DNA of 64,000 nt from Insulibacter thermoxylanivorax. GTDB lineage: Bacteria > Bacillota > Bacilli > Paenibacillales > DA-C8. Both the position numbers and the translations under genes were made by a program. Every line of letters begins with the position of its first letter. The stretch's first letter is position 1. Below are positions 9,127 through 18,068 of the stretch, piece by piece. Under the pieces are notes generated by a model, which was given only the letters and a program-made list of their open reading frames with translations, was not told the DNA's origin and did no database searches. The DNA lies in NCBI RefSeq assembly GCF_015472005.1, contig NZ_BMAQ01000008.1, positions 1 to 64,000 of the forward strand, in the 5' to 3' direction.

Positions 9127-10243
9127 GTCGCACTCCGTATGGAGTGCGTGGATTGAAATGCATCATTTGACGATCACTTCCAATCCGTTGCCCGTCGCAC
9201 TCCGTATGGAGTGCGTGGATTGAAATGCTTGTCCATTGCTCGAAGCTTTGCTGCGTTTTGTCGCACTCCGTATGGAGTGCGTGGATTGAAATATCACTGT
9301 CTTTTTCATTCGTCCATATGGTAGTGTCGCACTCCGTATGGAGTGCGTGGATTGAAATAGATGATAATAAACGTTGCTTATCGAAATCCCTAGGAGTCGC
9401 ACTCCGTATGGAGTGCGTGGATTGAAATCTTGTCGAACAGAACTTGTCTGCCTTTCTGAATAGTCGCACTCCGTATGGAGTGCGTGGATTGAAATAGATA
9501 CTGCTGACCGCGCTTTTCAGCTTCTTCGAGCTGTCGCACTCCGTATGGAGTGCGTGGATTGAAATTCGATGAATCGTTGGAGCGAACATGTAAACAACGT
9601 CGCACTCCGTATGGAGTGCGTGGATTGAAATGACATGTCGCGAATTCCTTGCTCCAGCTGAGCAAGTCGCACTCCGTATGGAGTGCGTGGATTGAAATAG
9701 ATGATAATAAACGTTGCTTATCGAAATCCCTAGGAGTCGCACTCCGTATGGAGTGCGTGGATTGAAATCAGATTTAGAAAGTCTGAAAGCAAAGGACATG
9801 GAAGTCGCACTCCGTATGGAGTGCGTGGATTGAAATCCCCGACTGATGGAGGATAAGGGTGCGGATCGTCAGTCGCACTCCGTATGGAGTGCGTGGATTG
9901 AAATAAAAAGATCAGCAAGCATAACGAGCCGGCATTCCGTCGCACTCCGTATGGAGTGCGTGGATTGAAATATTAGTGCCGTCATCAAGTGGATCTTTCC
10001 GAGTTCGGTCGCACTCCGTATGGAGTGCGTGGATTGAAATTTTGATCCACTCCACGGTCTTAGGTACCGCATAGAGTCGCACTCCGTATGGAGTGCGTGG
10101 ATTGAAATCCAACGGTCAGATAAATGATCGGCTTCATAATCAGTCGCACTCCGTATGGAGTGCGTGGATTGAAATATTTTCCGATACAACATTGCTGGTA
10201 CGGAATTTCTAGTCGCACTCCGTATGGAGTGCGTGGATTGAAT
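9127..10243 (+). CRISPR. CRISPR array 2 (17 repeats, 16 spacers)
   Basis: Repeats of 33 bp start at 9127, 9194, 9260, 9326, 9396, 9463, 9533, 9599, 9666, 9736, 9804, 9872, 9939, 10008, 10076, 10143 and 10212. They match array 1 except that the hairpin loop is GTAT instead of GCAC. Spacers are 33-37 bp. Spacer 4 (9359-9395) and spacer 9 (9699-9735) are identical over 37 bp. The last repeat lacks one A near its end, marking the leader-distal side. Transcription is on the + strand from the leader after cas2. Confidence 0.98.
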
Positions 10244-10296
10244 ATAATGCCGAAATGGAAGAAACATACAAACCCCCATCCCATTCACCACAAAAA

Positions 10297-10334
10297 AATC
10301 CCCGCGAACAGGATGCTTTGATATCGCGGAGATT
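10297..10334 (+). terminator. Hairpin after array 2
   Basis: AATCCCCGCGA (10297-10307) pairs with TCGCGGAGATT (10324-10334) with one mismatch, followed by T-rich sequence. It probably ends the array 2 transcript. Confidence 0.6.
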
Positions 10335-10524
10335 TTACGTTCCGTTATTTTTTACTTCGTTTCTCTTTTTTTGCTTGAAGCAATAACGATCTGCAAATTT
10401 CAACTATAATCAATGCTATTGTGAGAGTAATTTGCACCATATATGCGTCCCCAAAAAGCTTGAGATTATGATAGACAAACATTCCCCTTTCAAGAACTTG
10501 CTGCTACTGAACAGATGAAACGAA

Positions 10525-10563
10525 ATAAAGCAGCCCCCCAACATCTGTCGAGGGGCTTTATTA
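10525..10563. terminator. Bidirectional terminator-like hairpin
   Basis: AATAAAGC-AG-CCCC pairs with GGGGCTTTATT around a CATCTGTCG loop, with A/T-rich flanks on both sides. It lies between array 2 and the converging AraC gene. Confidence 0.5.
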
Positions 10564-10634
10564 TGTATGTACGAAGCATGACAACTTATGATGGTGTTCG
10601 GTGCGTAATGGCGATCTTGCCATTCCAACACAAA

Positions 10635-10695
10635 CCTCAGCAGAGCGAACTGCCTTGTCGCAGGACAGGCGGTTCCGTCCGCTGAGGTATTTTTT
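10635..10695. terminator. Long hairpin with T6 tail
   Basis: CCTCAGC (10635-10641) and GCTGAGG (10681-10687) enclose a second imperfect stem (AACTGCCTTGTC with GACAGGCGGTT). TATTTTTT follows on the + strand. Since the AraC gene ends just to the right, the hairpin may act in both directions. Confidence 0.5.
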
Positions 10696-10723
10696 GCGCA
10701 TATATAAGCAGGCTGTCTCCTTC

Positions 10724-11956
10724 TCAATGCCTCCGCCGTTTGGCGTATTGCGTGGGGGTTTCATTCATGATCTTCTTGAACACCTTGCTGAAATAGTTAA
10801 GGTCGTTGAAGCCGACCATAAAGGCGACTTCGGTGACGGATCGGCGGCTTCGCTGCAGGTAGAGGGCGGCTTCTTCGATCCGTTTGCGGTTGATGAATTC
10901 GGTGATCGTCATGCCGGTATCTTCCTTGAACTTCCGTGACAGATGGGAAGGGTTGACGTGGATATGCTCGGCGATCTCCTGCAGAGGAAGAGGCTGCCCG
11001 AGATTGAGCATGATATAGTCAACGGCTTTCTTGACGATGGCGCTGTAATTGCCCGTGGAGGTGCTGATGACCAGATCGCAATAGTCCATCACCATCGATT
11101 GGAACAAGTTTTTCAAGAGGGGAAAGGTACTCGTGCGCTCGACCAGGATGGCATAGCGTTCGGATAGATGATGCAGGTATACGGGATGCACACCGCTTCG
11201 CTCCGCAGCGATTCGACACATCGTGTTCAGCACGAAGCCGAGGTTCTTCGAAGTCCGAATCGGGTTTTCCGGGATGCGCTCAGAGAAGGCCGGCAGCTCG
11301 GAGAGCAGATAACTTACCTCGTGTTTGACACGTTCTTTGTCCCCTTTGGTGATGGCGTCCATCAAACGGTTCTGATGTTCATAGCGCCTTTCGATGATCT
11401 GATAACTTTCCTCCATGGTAACCGCGCGGAAATTCACCGGTTGATAAGGCTTCTGCTCTGCCGGCGGAATCTGCTGAGATTGAACGCGGGGATGCTGGCA
11501 GAGGTGACCAAGCAGCTTGCCGACATACGTATGTTCCTCGTCGCTCAGGATCGGCAGGGATTGATAGAACTCTTCGAGCAGCTGGCGGTCGCTGACAGCA
11601 AGCTGGTGGTCCATGATGATATCTTGGATCCGGTGGATCACTTCCTGGCTGGACAGCAGCGGACCGAGCAAGATCGCACCGGCGAGGGAGGCGGCTTCCC
11701 AGATGCCTGACGCGATATATTCCAGTCCGTACGGGCTGATGTGCTGATAGAACCGCTCCGGCTCATGCTGCCGCAGAACCCCCAGGATATGCTTGAAGTC
11801 TTCCTTCGGCTGTTCGAGTACGGCGGGAATCTCGTGAATGATGATTTCATTGAAGATGTCTCCGCTTTGATCGATTAGGCGGACGTCCATCTTCGTGACG
11901 GAATGAAGGATGTGCATGATCGGAACATATTCCTGAAAATCCGTATTCCCTTTCAT
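10724..11956 (-). CDS. AraC-family transcription regulator, probable regulator of the adjacent uidA gene
   Basis: This 410-aa protein ends in an AraC-type DNA-binding domain with two helix-turn-helix units: one around NPSHLSRKFKEDTGM and the second around SVTEVAFMVGFNDLNYFS, followed by the family ending FKKIMNETPTQYAKRR. The N-terminal 300 residues form a sensor region I do not recognise with certainty; the start (HSVTKMDVRLIDQSG) resembles PocR- or GAF-like sensor domains. It is transcribed away from the truncated beta-glucuronidase gene with a 242-bp shared control region, so it was probably that gene's activator. ATG 11956 has AGGAGGG upstream. Confidence 0.85.
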   Translation of the reverse strand: MKGNTDFQEYVPIMHILHSVTKMDVRLIDQSGDIFNEIIIHEIPAVLEQPKEDFKHILGVLRQHEPERFYQHISPYGLEYIASGIWEAASLAGAILLGPLLSSQEVIHRIQDIIMDHQLAVSDRQLLEEFYQSLPILSDEEHTYVGKLLGHLCQHPRVQSQQIPPAEQKPYQPVNFRAVTMEESYQIIERRYEHQNRLMDAITKGDKERVKHEVSYLLSELPAFSERIPENPIRTSKNLGFVLNTMCRIAAERSGVHPVYLHHLSERYAILVERTSTFPLLKNLFQSMVMDYCDLVISTSTGNYSAIVKKAVDYIMLNLGQPLPLQEIAEHIHVNPSHLSRKFKEDTGMTITEFINRKRIEEAALYLQRSRRSVTEVAFMVGFNDLNYFSKVFKKIMNETPTQYAKRRRH

Positions 11957-12198
11957 TGGGACGGGGTACCCTCCTTAGGTTCTCCAGCATACAAAAAACG
12001 ATGCGAATTAGCAAAAATCCTACGAATCCAGAAATAAAAATTCTAATATCATGCTACCACATCCTCTATAATCATACTATAACCAAATTAAAGCCCTTAC
12101 ATTGATAAAGATAGGCTAGAGTGAATTTTTTTGATCAGGCGAGCAAACAATGAGTCGTGAGGCAGAGTTTTCCTCAGATCGAAATGGAGGAGTAGCAC

Positions 12199-12633
12199 AT
12201 GTTGTATCCGATAACTACTGACAGCCGCACCGTACTGGATCTCAGCGGCATCTGGAAATTCATGATCGATGATGAAACCAAGGAAATTGATGTTAACCAA
12301 CCATTACCTGCGCAAGAATTGATGGCCGTACCGGCTTCCTTCAATGATCAAGCGGTACTAGCCGAGATTCGCCAGCACAGCGGATATGTATGGTATGAGA
12401 GAGAATTCACCGTGGCGAAAGCGCTGCGTGATCAAAGATTGGTCCTGCGATTCGGATCGGCAACCCACGAAGCATGGGTCTATGTGAACGGCCAATTCGT
12501 CGTTCATCACAAGGGCGGGTTCACCCCCTTCGAAGCAGAGATCAACGAATACCTCGTCGAAGGCAAGAATCGCCTGACGGTACGCATCAGCAACATCTTA
12601 GACCACACAACTCGCGGTGCGGTTTTGTCCTAA
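12199..12633 (+). pseudogene. uidA: 5' fragment of beta-glucuronidase (GH2), truncated
   Basis: The 144 residues match the N-terminal sugar-binding domain of UidA-type GH2 enzymes ([40 protein letters not shown]). The Ig-like and TIM-barrel domains with the catalytic glutamates are absent; full enzymes have about 600 residues. A good ribosome site (GGAGGAG) and start are intact, so the loss looks recent. The frame ends at a stop inside GGTTTTGTCCTAAAA, a core of the second repeat family found at 22.9-23.1 kb, so the break lies at a repeat copy. It is divergent from its likely AraC regulator. Confidence 0.85.
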
Positions 12634-12789
12634 AATTCGTATAATAGCAGGCAGTGATCAAAGCGGAGGAGACCGCAGCGAGATCGGGGGATCGTTTTGG
12701 TTCTATTCATCGTATAAAACTGCATCGCCCAGATCCAAGATGTATAATAGAATCATCTCAATAGATTAACGCAAAGGAATGGCAGCATC

Positions 12790-13659
12790 GTGACGGACAA
12801 ATATCAACGCGCACGGCGGTATCAACAATTCGAGGGCATCTTCCGCTGCCCGATCTGCGAAGAAAGGATGCAGCTGGTGGAGTTTAAGAGCATGATCTGT
12901 CCGCACCGGCATACCTTCGATCTGTCCAAGCATGGGCACTTGAACCTGGCGGTGCAGCCCTCGAACAGTTTGTATACGAAGGAACTGTTTCAAGCAAGGC
13001 ACCGGATCTTGACGGAGAGTGCGATGTACACGCGTTTGCATCAGACCCTGCAGACGCTGATTGAGCAGGAAGCGGGTGCGGCGCAGGAATCTTGCCTCAT
13101 CGCTGATATGGGGTGCGGGGAAGGTTCGCATCTGAACAGCATCTTGTCTGCTTCGAAGGCGCCGAACCTGTACGGCATCGGCCTCGACCTCGCTAAGGAA
13201 GGCATCCTCATGGCGGCCAAACGGTACAAAGATGCCATGTGGGTGGTGGGGGACCTTGCGAACTCTCCCTTAGCTGACCACACGGTGCAGGTGATCCTGA
13301 ACATCCTGTCGCCGGCGAACTATAAGGAATTCAGACGGGTGCTCGTGCCGGGCGGGCTGGTCGTGAAAGTGGTGCCGCGGACGGGGTATCTTAAGGAATT
13401 AAGAGAAGCCTTGTTCGATGACCAGGAGAAGCTGGATTACAGCAACGATGAGACGGTCTCCCTCTTCGAGAAGCAGATCGATCTGCTCGATGTCATCCAA
13501 CTGCAGGATACCATCACTCTGGATGAGCAGCAGTTGCAAGACCTCACTCGTATGACACCGCTGGCTTGGTCCGCGGAACCGGAGAGGGTGGAGGCTTTCT
13601 GCAAGCAGGGCGCCTCCGAGATCACCATTGATCTGGATATCCTCGTCGGACGGGTGTAG
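12790..13659 (+). CDS. RlmA-type 23S rRNA (guanine-N1) methyltransferase
   Basis: Enzymes of this family methylate N1 of a guanine in helix 35 of 23S rRNA (RlmA at G745, TlrB-type at G748). The 289-aa protein starts with a zinc-binding region (CPICEERMQLVE then ICPHRHTFD) followed by the characteristic HGHLNLAVQPSN. A class I SAM-binding fold follows, with motif ADMGCGEGSHL and NILSPANYKEFRRVL. Start is GTG at 12790, with AAAGGA upstream and a -10-like TATAAT at 12743-12748. Which exact guanine is modified cannot be read from sequence. Confidence 0.85.
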   Translation: MTDKYQRARRYQQFEGIFRCPICEERMQLVEFKSMICPHRHTFDLSKHGHLNLAVQPSNSLYTKELFQARHRILTESAMYTRLHQTLQTLIEQEAGAAQESCLIADMGCGEGSHLNSILSASKAPNLYGIGLDLAKEGILMAAKRYKDAMWVVGDLANSPLADHTVQVILNILSPANYKEFRRVLVPGGLVVKVVPRTGYLKELREALFDDQEKLDYSNDETVSLFEKQIDLLDVIQLQDTITLDEQQLQDLTRMTPLAWSAEPERVEAFCKQGASEITIDLDILVGRV

Positions 13660-13712
13660 GTTGGTTGGACGAAGAATGCCGGCTGAGCGCGGTCCGCGGA
13701 CAGGCGGAGTTG

Positions 13713-13773
13713 GGTGTGCATGATTGAAGTTCGGCGTATACGAACGGATTTCGGTGTGCATGATTGAAGTTCG
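13713..13773. repeat. Two direct 21-bp repeats between rlmA and the alkylation repair gene
   Basis: GGTGTGCATGATTGAAGTTC plus one G occurs at 13713 and again at 13753, 40 bp apart. More decayed copies (GGTGCATGGTTGATTGCATG, AGCATGCATGTTCAATTG) continue to about 13825. Function unknown. Confidence 0.8.
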
Positions 13774-13841
13774 AGGTGCATGGTTGATTGCATGAACGAA
13801 GTTCAGCATGCATGTTCAATTGCGTACAGATCGATCGTTGC

Positions 13842-14954
13842 TTATTCCGACTCGTACAGCTCGATGGAGGTCTCGGCGGCTTCGTGACCATTGACGACCA
13901 GCGTGATCCGATGGATACCCGGATAATGCCGGCGAGTGGAGAGATCTGCCCAGTGGAACGTGCGGCTGCCCGTAAGGCGTGCACCGCCGGGCACTTCTTT
14001 GTCGGTGAGCAGGAACAGCTTGCGCGATGTGCGGCCGCTCGCTTTGACATAATAGACGCCGTATTCGATGCGCAGCTTCAGCGCCTCGCCGTCCCGCAGC
14101 TGGAGTTCATACCTGAGTTCACTGTTTCCGCCGATCGGCACCGCTTGCGGCTGAGCGGACAGTGAGGCATAGGCGATATAGGAAGCGATCTCGGACGGAT
14201 CCACGTAGCCGAACAGCGCTAAGGCAGCGGGATCGCCGCGCCGGATCAGCGTGCGCAGGCCGTGTCGGATGATCCAATCGGTATGCGGATGCGATTCCTT
14301 CCATTGCCGTGCGAGCGCTAAGACGACGGAGGGGTGGTCCTTCGTGATATCGTTCAGATTGTTTGCGACGCTCTTGCGCACATAGAGTGATGGATCCTGC
14401 TTCAGCCGCTCCAAGACGGGCAGGATCGGTGCCGGATCCTGGATGAAGATCGGCAGGGTGCGTCCCCATGGCAAGCGCGGTCGGCAGCCTTCGCTGGCGA
14501 GGCGGCGCACGTGCTCGCTGGGATGCTCCGTCCATGCCAGCATCTGCTTCATCATGCGCTCGGGATTGCGAAGCAGGAAGGGCCTGACGGCGAATTCCGC
14601 CGTAGAACCTTGCGTGAACCGCTCAAGCGCACGCATCGACAGCTCCCAATGTTCCTCCGCTTGACCGTAGACTTCGACGAAGTCGGGGAGGAAGACATAA
14701 GGATACCCGACGCACCGCTTGCTCACCGCAAACAGCACTTCAAGCGCCTCTTCATACCGCGCAGGCAGGAATCGGCCGAGGGAGGTTGAGATTTTGCGAA
14801 TTCGTTCTTTCAGCTCAAGCACGTCCCAGTCCTCATCCGTCACTTCCCGCACGAAGGCTTCGGTTTGGAAGGCTGGATATACATCCGCTGTCCTCCTTCC
14901 GAATTGAAGCAAAAAATCCTCGTTATACATCAGTTTCATCGGTTCAGCCATCAT
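13842..14954 (-). CDS. DNA alkylation repair protein, AlkC/AlkD-like HEAT-repeat glycosylase
   Basis: The 370-aa protein belongs to the HEAT-repeat DNA alkylation repair family, which removes cationic alkylated bases such as 3-methyladenine. The repeat region contains the family signature HVRRLASEGCRPRLPW and SLYVRKSVANNLNDI. Residues after about 255 form a beta-rich extension typical of the AlkC-like branch. It is read toward the left, divergent from the radical SAM gene. The catalytic acid was not assigned. Confidence 0.85.
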   Translation of the reverse strand: MMAEPMKLMYNEDFLLQFGRRTADVYPAFQTEAFVREVTDEDWDVLELKERIRKISTSLGRFLPARYEEALEVLFAVSKRCVGYPYVFLPDFVEVYGQAEEHWELSMRALERFTQGSTAEFAVRPFLLRNPERMMKQMLAWTEHPSEHVRRLASEGCRPRLPWGRTLPIFIQDPAPILPVLERLKQDPSLYVRKSVANNLNDITKDHPSVVLALARQWKESHPHTDWIIRHGLRTLIRRGDPAALALFGYVDPSEIASYIAYASLSAQPQAVPIGGNSELRYELQLRDGEALKLRIEYGVYYVKASGRTSRKLFLLTDKEVPGGARLTGSRTFHWADLSTRRHYPGIHRITLVVNGHEAAETSIELYESE

Positions 14955-15125
14955 GATTCCCTTCTTCCTCTATTGTTGATTCCGCATCGGTGATCTTGTC
15001 ATCCCGATCTTGTAATATATAGTTATGATACCAGAAAGCAAGCTTCATCCAGCAAGTTGTTTTGAATGCGCTTTAATCAACTGCATCACGATTCCGATCA
15101 TGGCAGAGAAGAGGCTGAGGATACG

Positions 15126-16007
15126 ATGACTTCGATCCGAAAGTTCAAAAGAGTGTATGTCGAGATCACCAGCGTATGTAATCTGGCTTGTTCTTTCTGT
15201 CCGCCGACAGAGCGCCGAGCGAGTTTCATCGAGCCGGAGGAATTCGCGAGAAGGCTGGACGAGATCAAACCTTATACGGACTATATCTATCTCCATGTGA
15301 AGGGCGAGCCGCTGCTTCATCCGCGCATCGGAGAACTGCTTGACATCAGCCATGCCAAAGGCTTTCAGGTGAATATTACGACGAATGGCACGCTGCTTGC
15401 CAAGAAGCAGGATCAGCTGCTGGGGAAGCCGGCGCTCAGGCAGGTCAATATCTCTTTGCACAGCTTCGACGGCAATGAGGGCATGAAGGATCGCGCCGGA
15501 TACTTACGGGCTGTCATTGCTTTCGCGCATGAAGCAGCGGCGCAGGGCGTGATCATCTCGCTCCGTCTGTGGAACCTCAGCTGGGACAATATGACCAATG
15601 CCCAGAAGCAACGCAACCGTGAGACCTTGGCGATGATCGAGCGGGAGTTCCATCTGGACTATACGATCGAAGAGAAGGTCGAGCCCGGCGGCGGCATCCA
15701 GATCGCGGAACGCATCTATCTGAATCAGGATGCGGAGTTTGAGTGGCCGAGTTTGACGGCGCCCAGGGATGACGGCAAGGGATTCTGTCATGGTCTAAGA
15801 ACCCATGCGGCGATTCTCGAGAACGGGACTGTCGTGCCGTGCTGCTTGGATGGGGAAGGGGTGATCGATCTGGGAAATATCCAACATGCTTCCTTCGCGG
15901 AGATCATAGATGGGGAGCGTGCAAGGCGCATCGTCGAAGGCTTCTCCCGCCGGGAGGCGGTCGAAGAGCTGTGCCGCCGCTGCGGTTACCGCAAGCGATT
16001 TGGCTGA
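15126..16007 (+). CDS. Radical SAM/SPASM-domain protein
   Basis: The protein (293 aa from ATG 15126) begins with a radical SAM core: CNLACSFC binds the 4Fe-4S cluster that cleaves S-adenosylmethionine. The C-terminus has a cysteine-rich SPASM-like part (VVPCCLDGEGVIDLGNI and ELCRRCGYR) for auxiliary clusters. Substrate is unknown; the length and SPASM tail fit maturases or general SPASM enzymes, and no small peptide precursor gene is visible beside it. An upstream in-frame ATG at 15066 would add 20 residues; I prefer 15126 because the conserved core starts there and GAGG lies upstream. It is followed by the tyrS leader. Confidence 0.8.
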   Translation: MTSIRKFKRVYVEITSVCNLACSFCPPTERRASFIEPEEFARRLDEIKPYTDYIYLHVKGEPLLHPRIGELLDISHAKGFQVNITTNGTLLAKKQDQLLGKPALRQVNISLHSFDGNEGMKDRAGYLRAVIAFAHEAAAQGVIISLRLWNLSWDNMTNAQKQRNRETLAMIEREFHLDYTIEEKVEPGGGIQIAERIYLNQDAEFEWPSLTAPRDDGKGFCHGLRTHAAILENGTVVPCCLDGEGVIDLGNIQHASFAEIIDGERARRIVEGFSRREAVEELCRRCGYRKRFG

Positions 16008-16062
16008 TCGGCCAGCTGGTTTGCTGACTAGTAAACGATATACGAGCATGGACGGACACCTC

Positions 16063-16107
16063 TTGGCATTGCTGCTGTTGACAACATGGGATATAATCTT
16101 GTAAAGT
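16063..16107 (+). promoter_or_regulatory. Candidate promoter for T-box/tyrS
   Basis: Two overlapping options exist: TTGCTG (16069-16074) with perfect TATAAT at 16092-16097 (17-bp gap), or TTGACA (16078-16083) with TAAAGT at 16102-16107 (18-bp gap). Both place the start just before the T-box. Confidence 0.5.
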
Positions 16108-16121
16108 AAGTCACATAATAA

Positions 16122-16380
16122 GTGAAAGCGATGATGGGAATCAGTAGCGTTCGCGAGCGCTGCTTACAGAGAGCCGGCGGGTGGTGCGAGCCGGTGCACG
16201 TGCGAAGGCGAATTACGTCCTGGAGCATCCCATTTCGAAACTGCACAGGTGCAGAAGAATGGGACGGTGTCGGCCGTTATCCGATCGAGCGGGGCATGTC
16301 GTCATGTCGTTAGGATGCGCATGCTCAAATAGGGTGGTACCGCGAGCAATCGTCCCTGTCTTATGACAGGGGCGTTTTTA
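16122..16380 (+). ncRNA. T-box riboswitch (tyrosyl) controlling tyrS
   Basis: The invariant T-box sequence AGGGTGGTACCGCG lies at 16331-16344 and is the antiterminator part that binds the NCCA end of uncharged tRNA. A terminator follows: CGTCCCTGTC (16351-16360) pairs with GACAGGGGCG (16365-16374), then T5. Upstream, AGTA (in CAGTAGCG) and GAATTACG fit the stem I specifier loop, giving UAC (16214-16216), a tyrosine codon. Uncharged tRNA-Tyr should therefore allow tyrS transcription. Confidence 0.93.
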
Positions 16381-16431
16381 TTATTTAGGTTTGAATATGA
16401 GGTTACATCATCCCAAGGAGGAAAGATCCAT

Positions 16432-17715
16432 ATGACGAATCATTCTGCATCAGCAAGCCGGCTTCTGGAGGACCTGGAATACCGCGGTCTGATCTACCAA
16501 GTAACGGACCGCGAAGGTTTGGAGCGCAAACTGGCCGAGGGGCCGATCAGCTTATACATCGGTTTTGACCCGACGGCGGACAGCTTGCATATCGGCCATC
16601 TGCTGCCGATCACTGTGCTGCGCCGCTTCCAGGAAGCAGGGCATAACGTCATCGCTCTCGTAGGAGGCGGGACGGGCATGATCGGCGATCCGAGCGGCCG
16701 ATCTTCTGAGCGTTCCTTGAATTCCGCTGAGATCGTTGCGCAGTGGACAGAGAGCCTGAAGCAGCAGTTATCGCGCTTCCTGGACTTCGATCGCAAGACC
16801 AATCCGGCGAAGCTCGTCAGCAACTACGACTGGCTTGGACCGCTGGATCTGATCACCTTCCTGCGCGATATCGGCAAGAACTTCACGGTTAACTACATGC
16901 TGGCGAAGGAATCGGTCAGCTCGCGCCTGGAGACGGGCATCTCCTTCACCGAATTCAGCTATATGATCCTGCAGGCATATGACTTCTACAAACTGCATAA
17001 GGATCACGGCGTCAGCCTGCAGGTAGGCGGCAGCGACCAGTGGGGGAATATTACGGCGGGACTTGATCTCATGGGCAAGATGGGCGGCGGAGAAGCATAC
17101 GGTCTCACCCTTCCTCTTGTCACGAAGAGCGACGGGAAGAAATTCGGCAAGTCCGAGGGCGGCGCTGTCTGGCTGGACCGCAGCAAAACATCGGCCTACC
17201 AGTTCTATCAGTTCTGGATCAACACCGACGACAACGACGTCATCAAGTTCTTAAAATATTTCACCTTCCTGACGCCGGAGCAGATCGCGGAACTCGAGGC
17301 GGAGCTGAAACAGGCGCCGGAGAAACGGGTTGCTCAGCGGGAACTGGCGCGGGAAGTGACGCGCTTCGTACACGGCGATGAGGCGGTGACAGCTGCGGAG
17401 AACATCACCCGCGCCCTCTTCTCCGGGAATATCGCGGAACTCAGCGAAGCGGAGCTCATCGAAGCTTCCCAAGACATGCCGACTGCGGTCATCACCGGCC
17501 AAGAGGAGACGGGGCTGATCGACCTCTTGATTGAGACGAAGGCGGCGCCTTCCCGCCGGCAGGCGCGGCAGGATATCGAGAGCGGAGCGATCTCCGTCAA
17601 CGGGGAGAGGGTGAGCAGCATCGACGCCGTGATCACGGCTGAACAGCGGCTGCACGGCAAGTTCGTTGTCCTCCGCCGCGGCAAGAAGAACTACTACCTG
17701 GTGCGGTTTGAATAA
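16432..17715 (+). CDS. tyrS: Tyrosyl-tRNA synthetase
   Basis: TyrS charges tRNA-Tyr with tyrosine. The 427-aa class I enzyme shows the HIGH motif (SLHIGHLLP) early, the KMSKS equivalent KKFGKSEG in the middle and an S4 RNA-binding domain at the end (APSRRQARQDIESGAISVNG). Start ATG 16432 has AAGGAGGAAAG upstream; the frame is open further left into the T-box but that part is RNA leader. Expression is set by the T-box directly upstream. Confidence 0.96.
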   Translation: MTNHSASASRLLEDLEYRGLIYQVTDREGLERKLAEGPISLYIGFDPTADSLHIGHLLPITVLRRFQEAGHNVIALVGGGTGMIGDPSGRSSERSLNSAEIVAQWTESLKQQLSRFLDFDRKTNPAKLVSNYDWLGPLDLITFLRDIGKNFTVNYMLAKESVSSRLETGISFTEFSYMILQAYDFYKLHKDHGVSLQVGGSDQWGNITAGLDLMGKMGGGEAYGLTLPLVTKSDGKKFGKSEGGAVWLDRSKTSAYQFYQFWINTDDNDVIKFLKYFTFLTPEQIAELEAELKQAPEKRVAQRELAREVTRFVHGDEAVTAAENITRALFSGNIAELSEAELIEASQDMPTAVITGQEETGLIDLLIETKAAPSRRQARQDIESGAISVNGERVSSIDAVITAEQRLHGKFVVLRRGKKNYYLVRFE

Positions 17716-17728
17716 GCGGATGTATATG

Positions 17729-17770
17729 GACCAAGGCTGTTCGGGATCGGCAGTCTTGGTCTTTATTATT
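17729..17770 (+). terminator. tyrS terminator
   Basis: GACCAAGGCTG (17729-17739) pairs with CAGTCTTGGTC (17751-17761) with one wobble, followed by TTTATTATT. Confidence 0.8.
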
Positions 17771-17902
17771 CTTAAAATGTTCATTTGAAGGCGGGCGTTC
17801 GATACAGTATAATCCTTGATTATGTGACAAATATCATACATGCAGCGTGATCTATGTGCTCTATGCGATCTATGCGCCATCCTCCGCAGCTTGACTGTTC
17901 GT

Positions 17903-17944
17903 GCAGTTGTCATGACGGTGATGGCAGTTGTCATGACGGTGATG
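17903..17944 (+). promoter_or_regulatory. Tandem 21-bp repeat with palindromic core upstream of MFS gene
   Basis: GCAGTTGTCATGACGGTGAT plus G occurs twice head to tail (17903-17923 and 17924-17944). Each copy holds the palindrome GTCATGAC. The 21-bp pitch is two helical turns, as expected for two repressor sites on one DNA face. No clear -35/-10 pair is visible nearby. Confidence 0.55.
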
Positions 17945-18068
17945 AATGATGGTGAAGGTGATCTGCGATGGCGAGGGGACCGTTCCCCTATTTTTTGTAC
18001 GGATGTTGTCAAGCCAGGCGGAATATAATGAGCAGCAAGTTGATCATGCAGCAAATGGAGGAATATGT

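Noticed and set aside
16078-16097. TTGACA with TATAAT as one tyrS promoter
   Set aside because: Only 8 bp separate the boxes; each must pair with another element.
18006-18029. TTGTCA and TATAAT as the MFS promoter
   Set aside because: The gap is only 12 bp.
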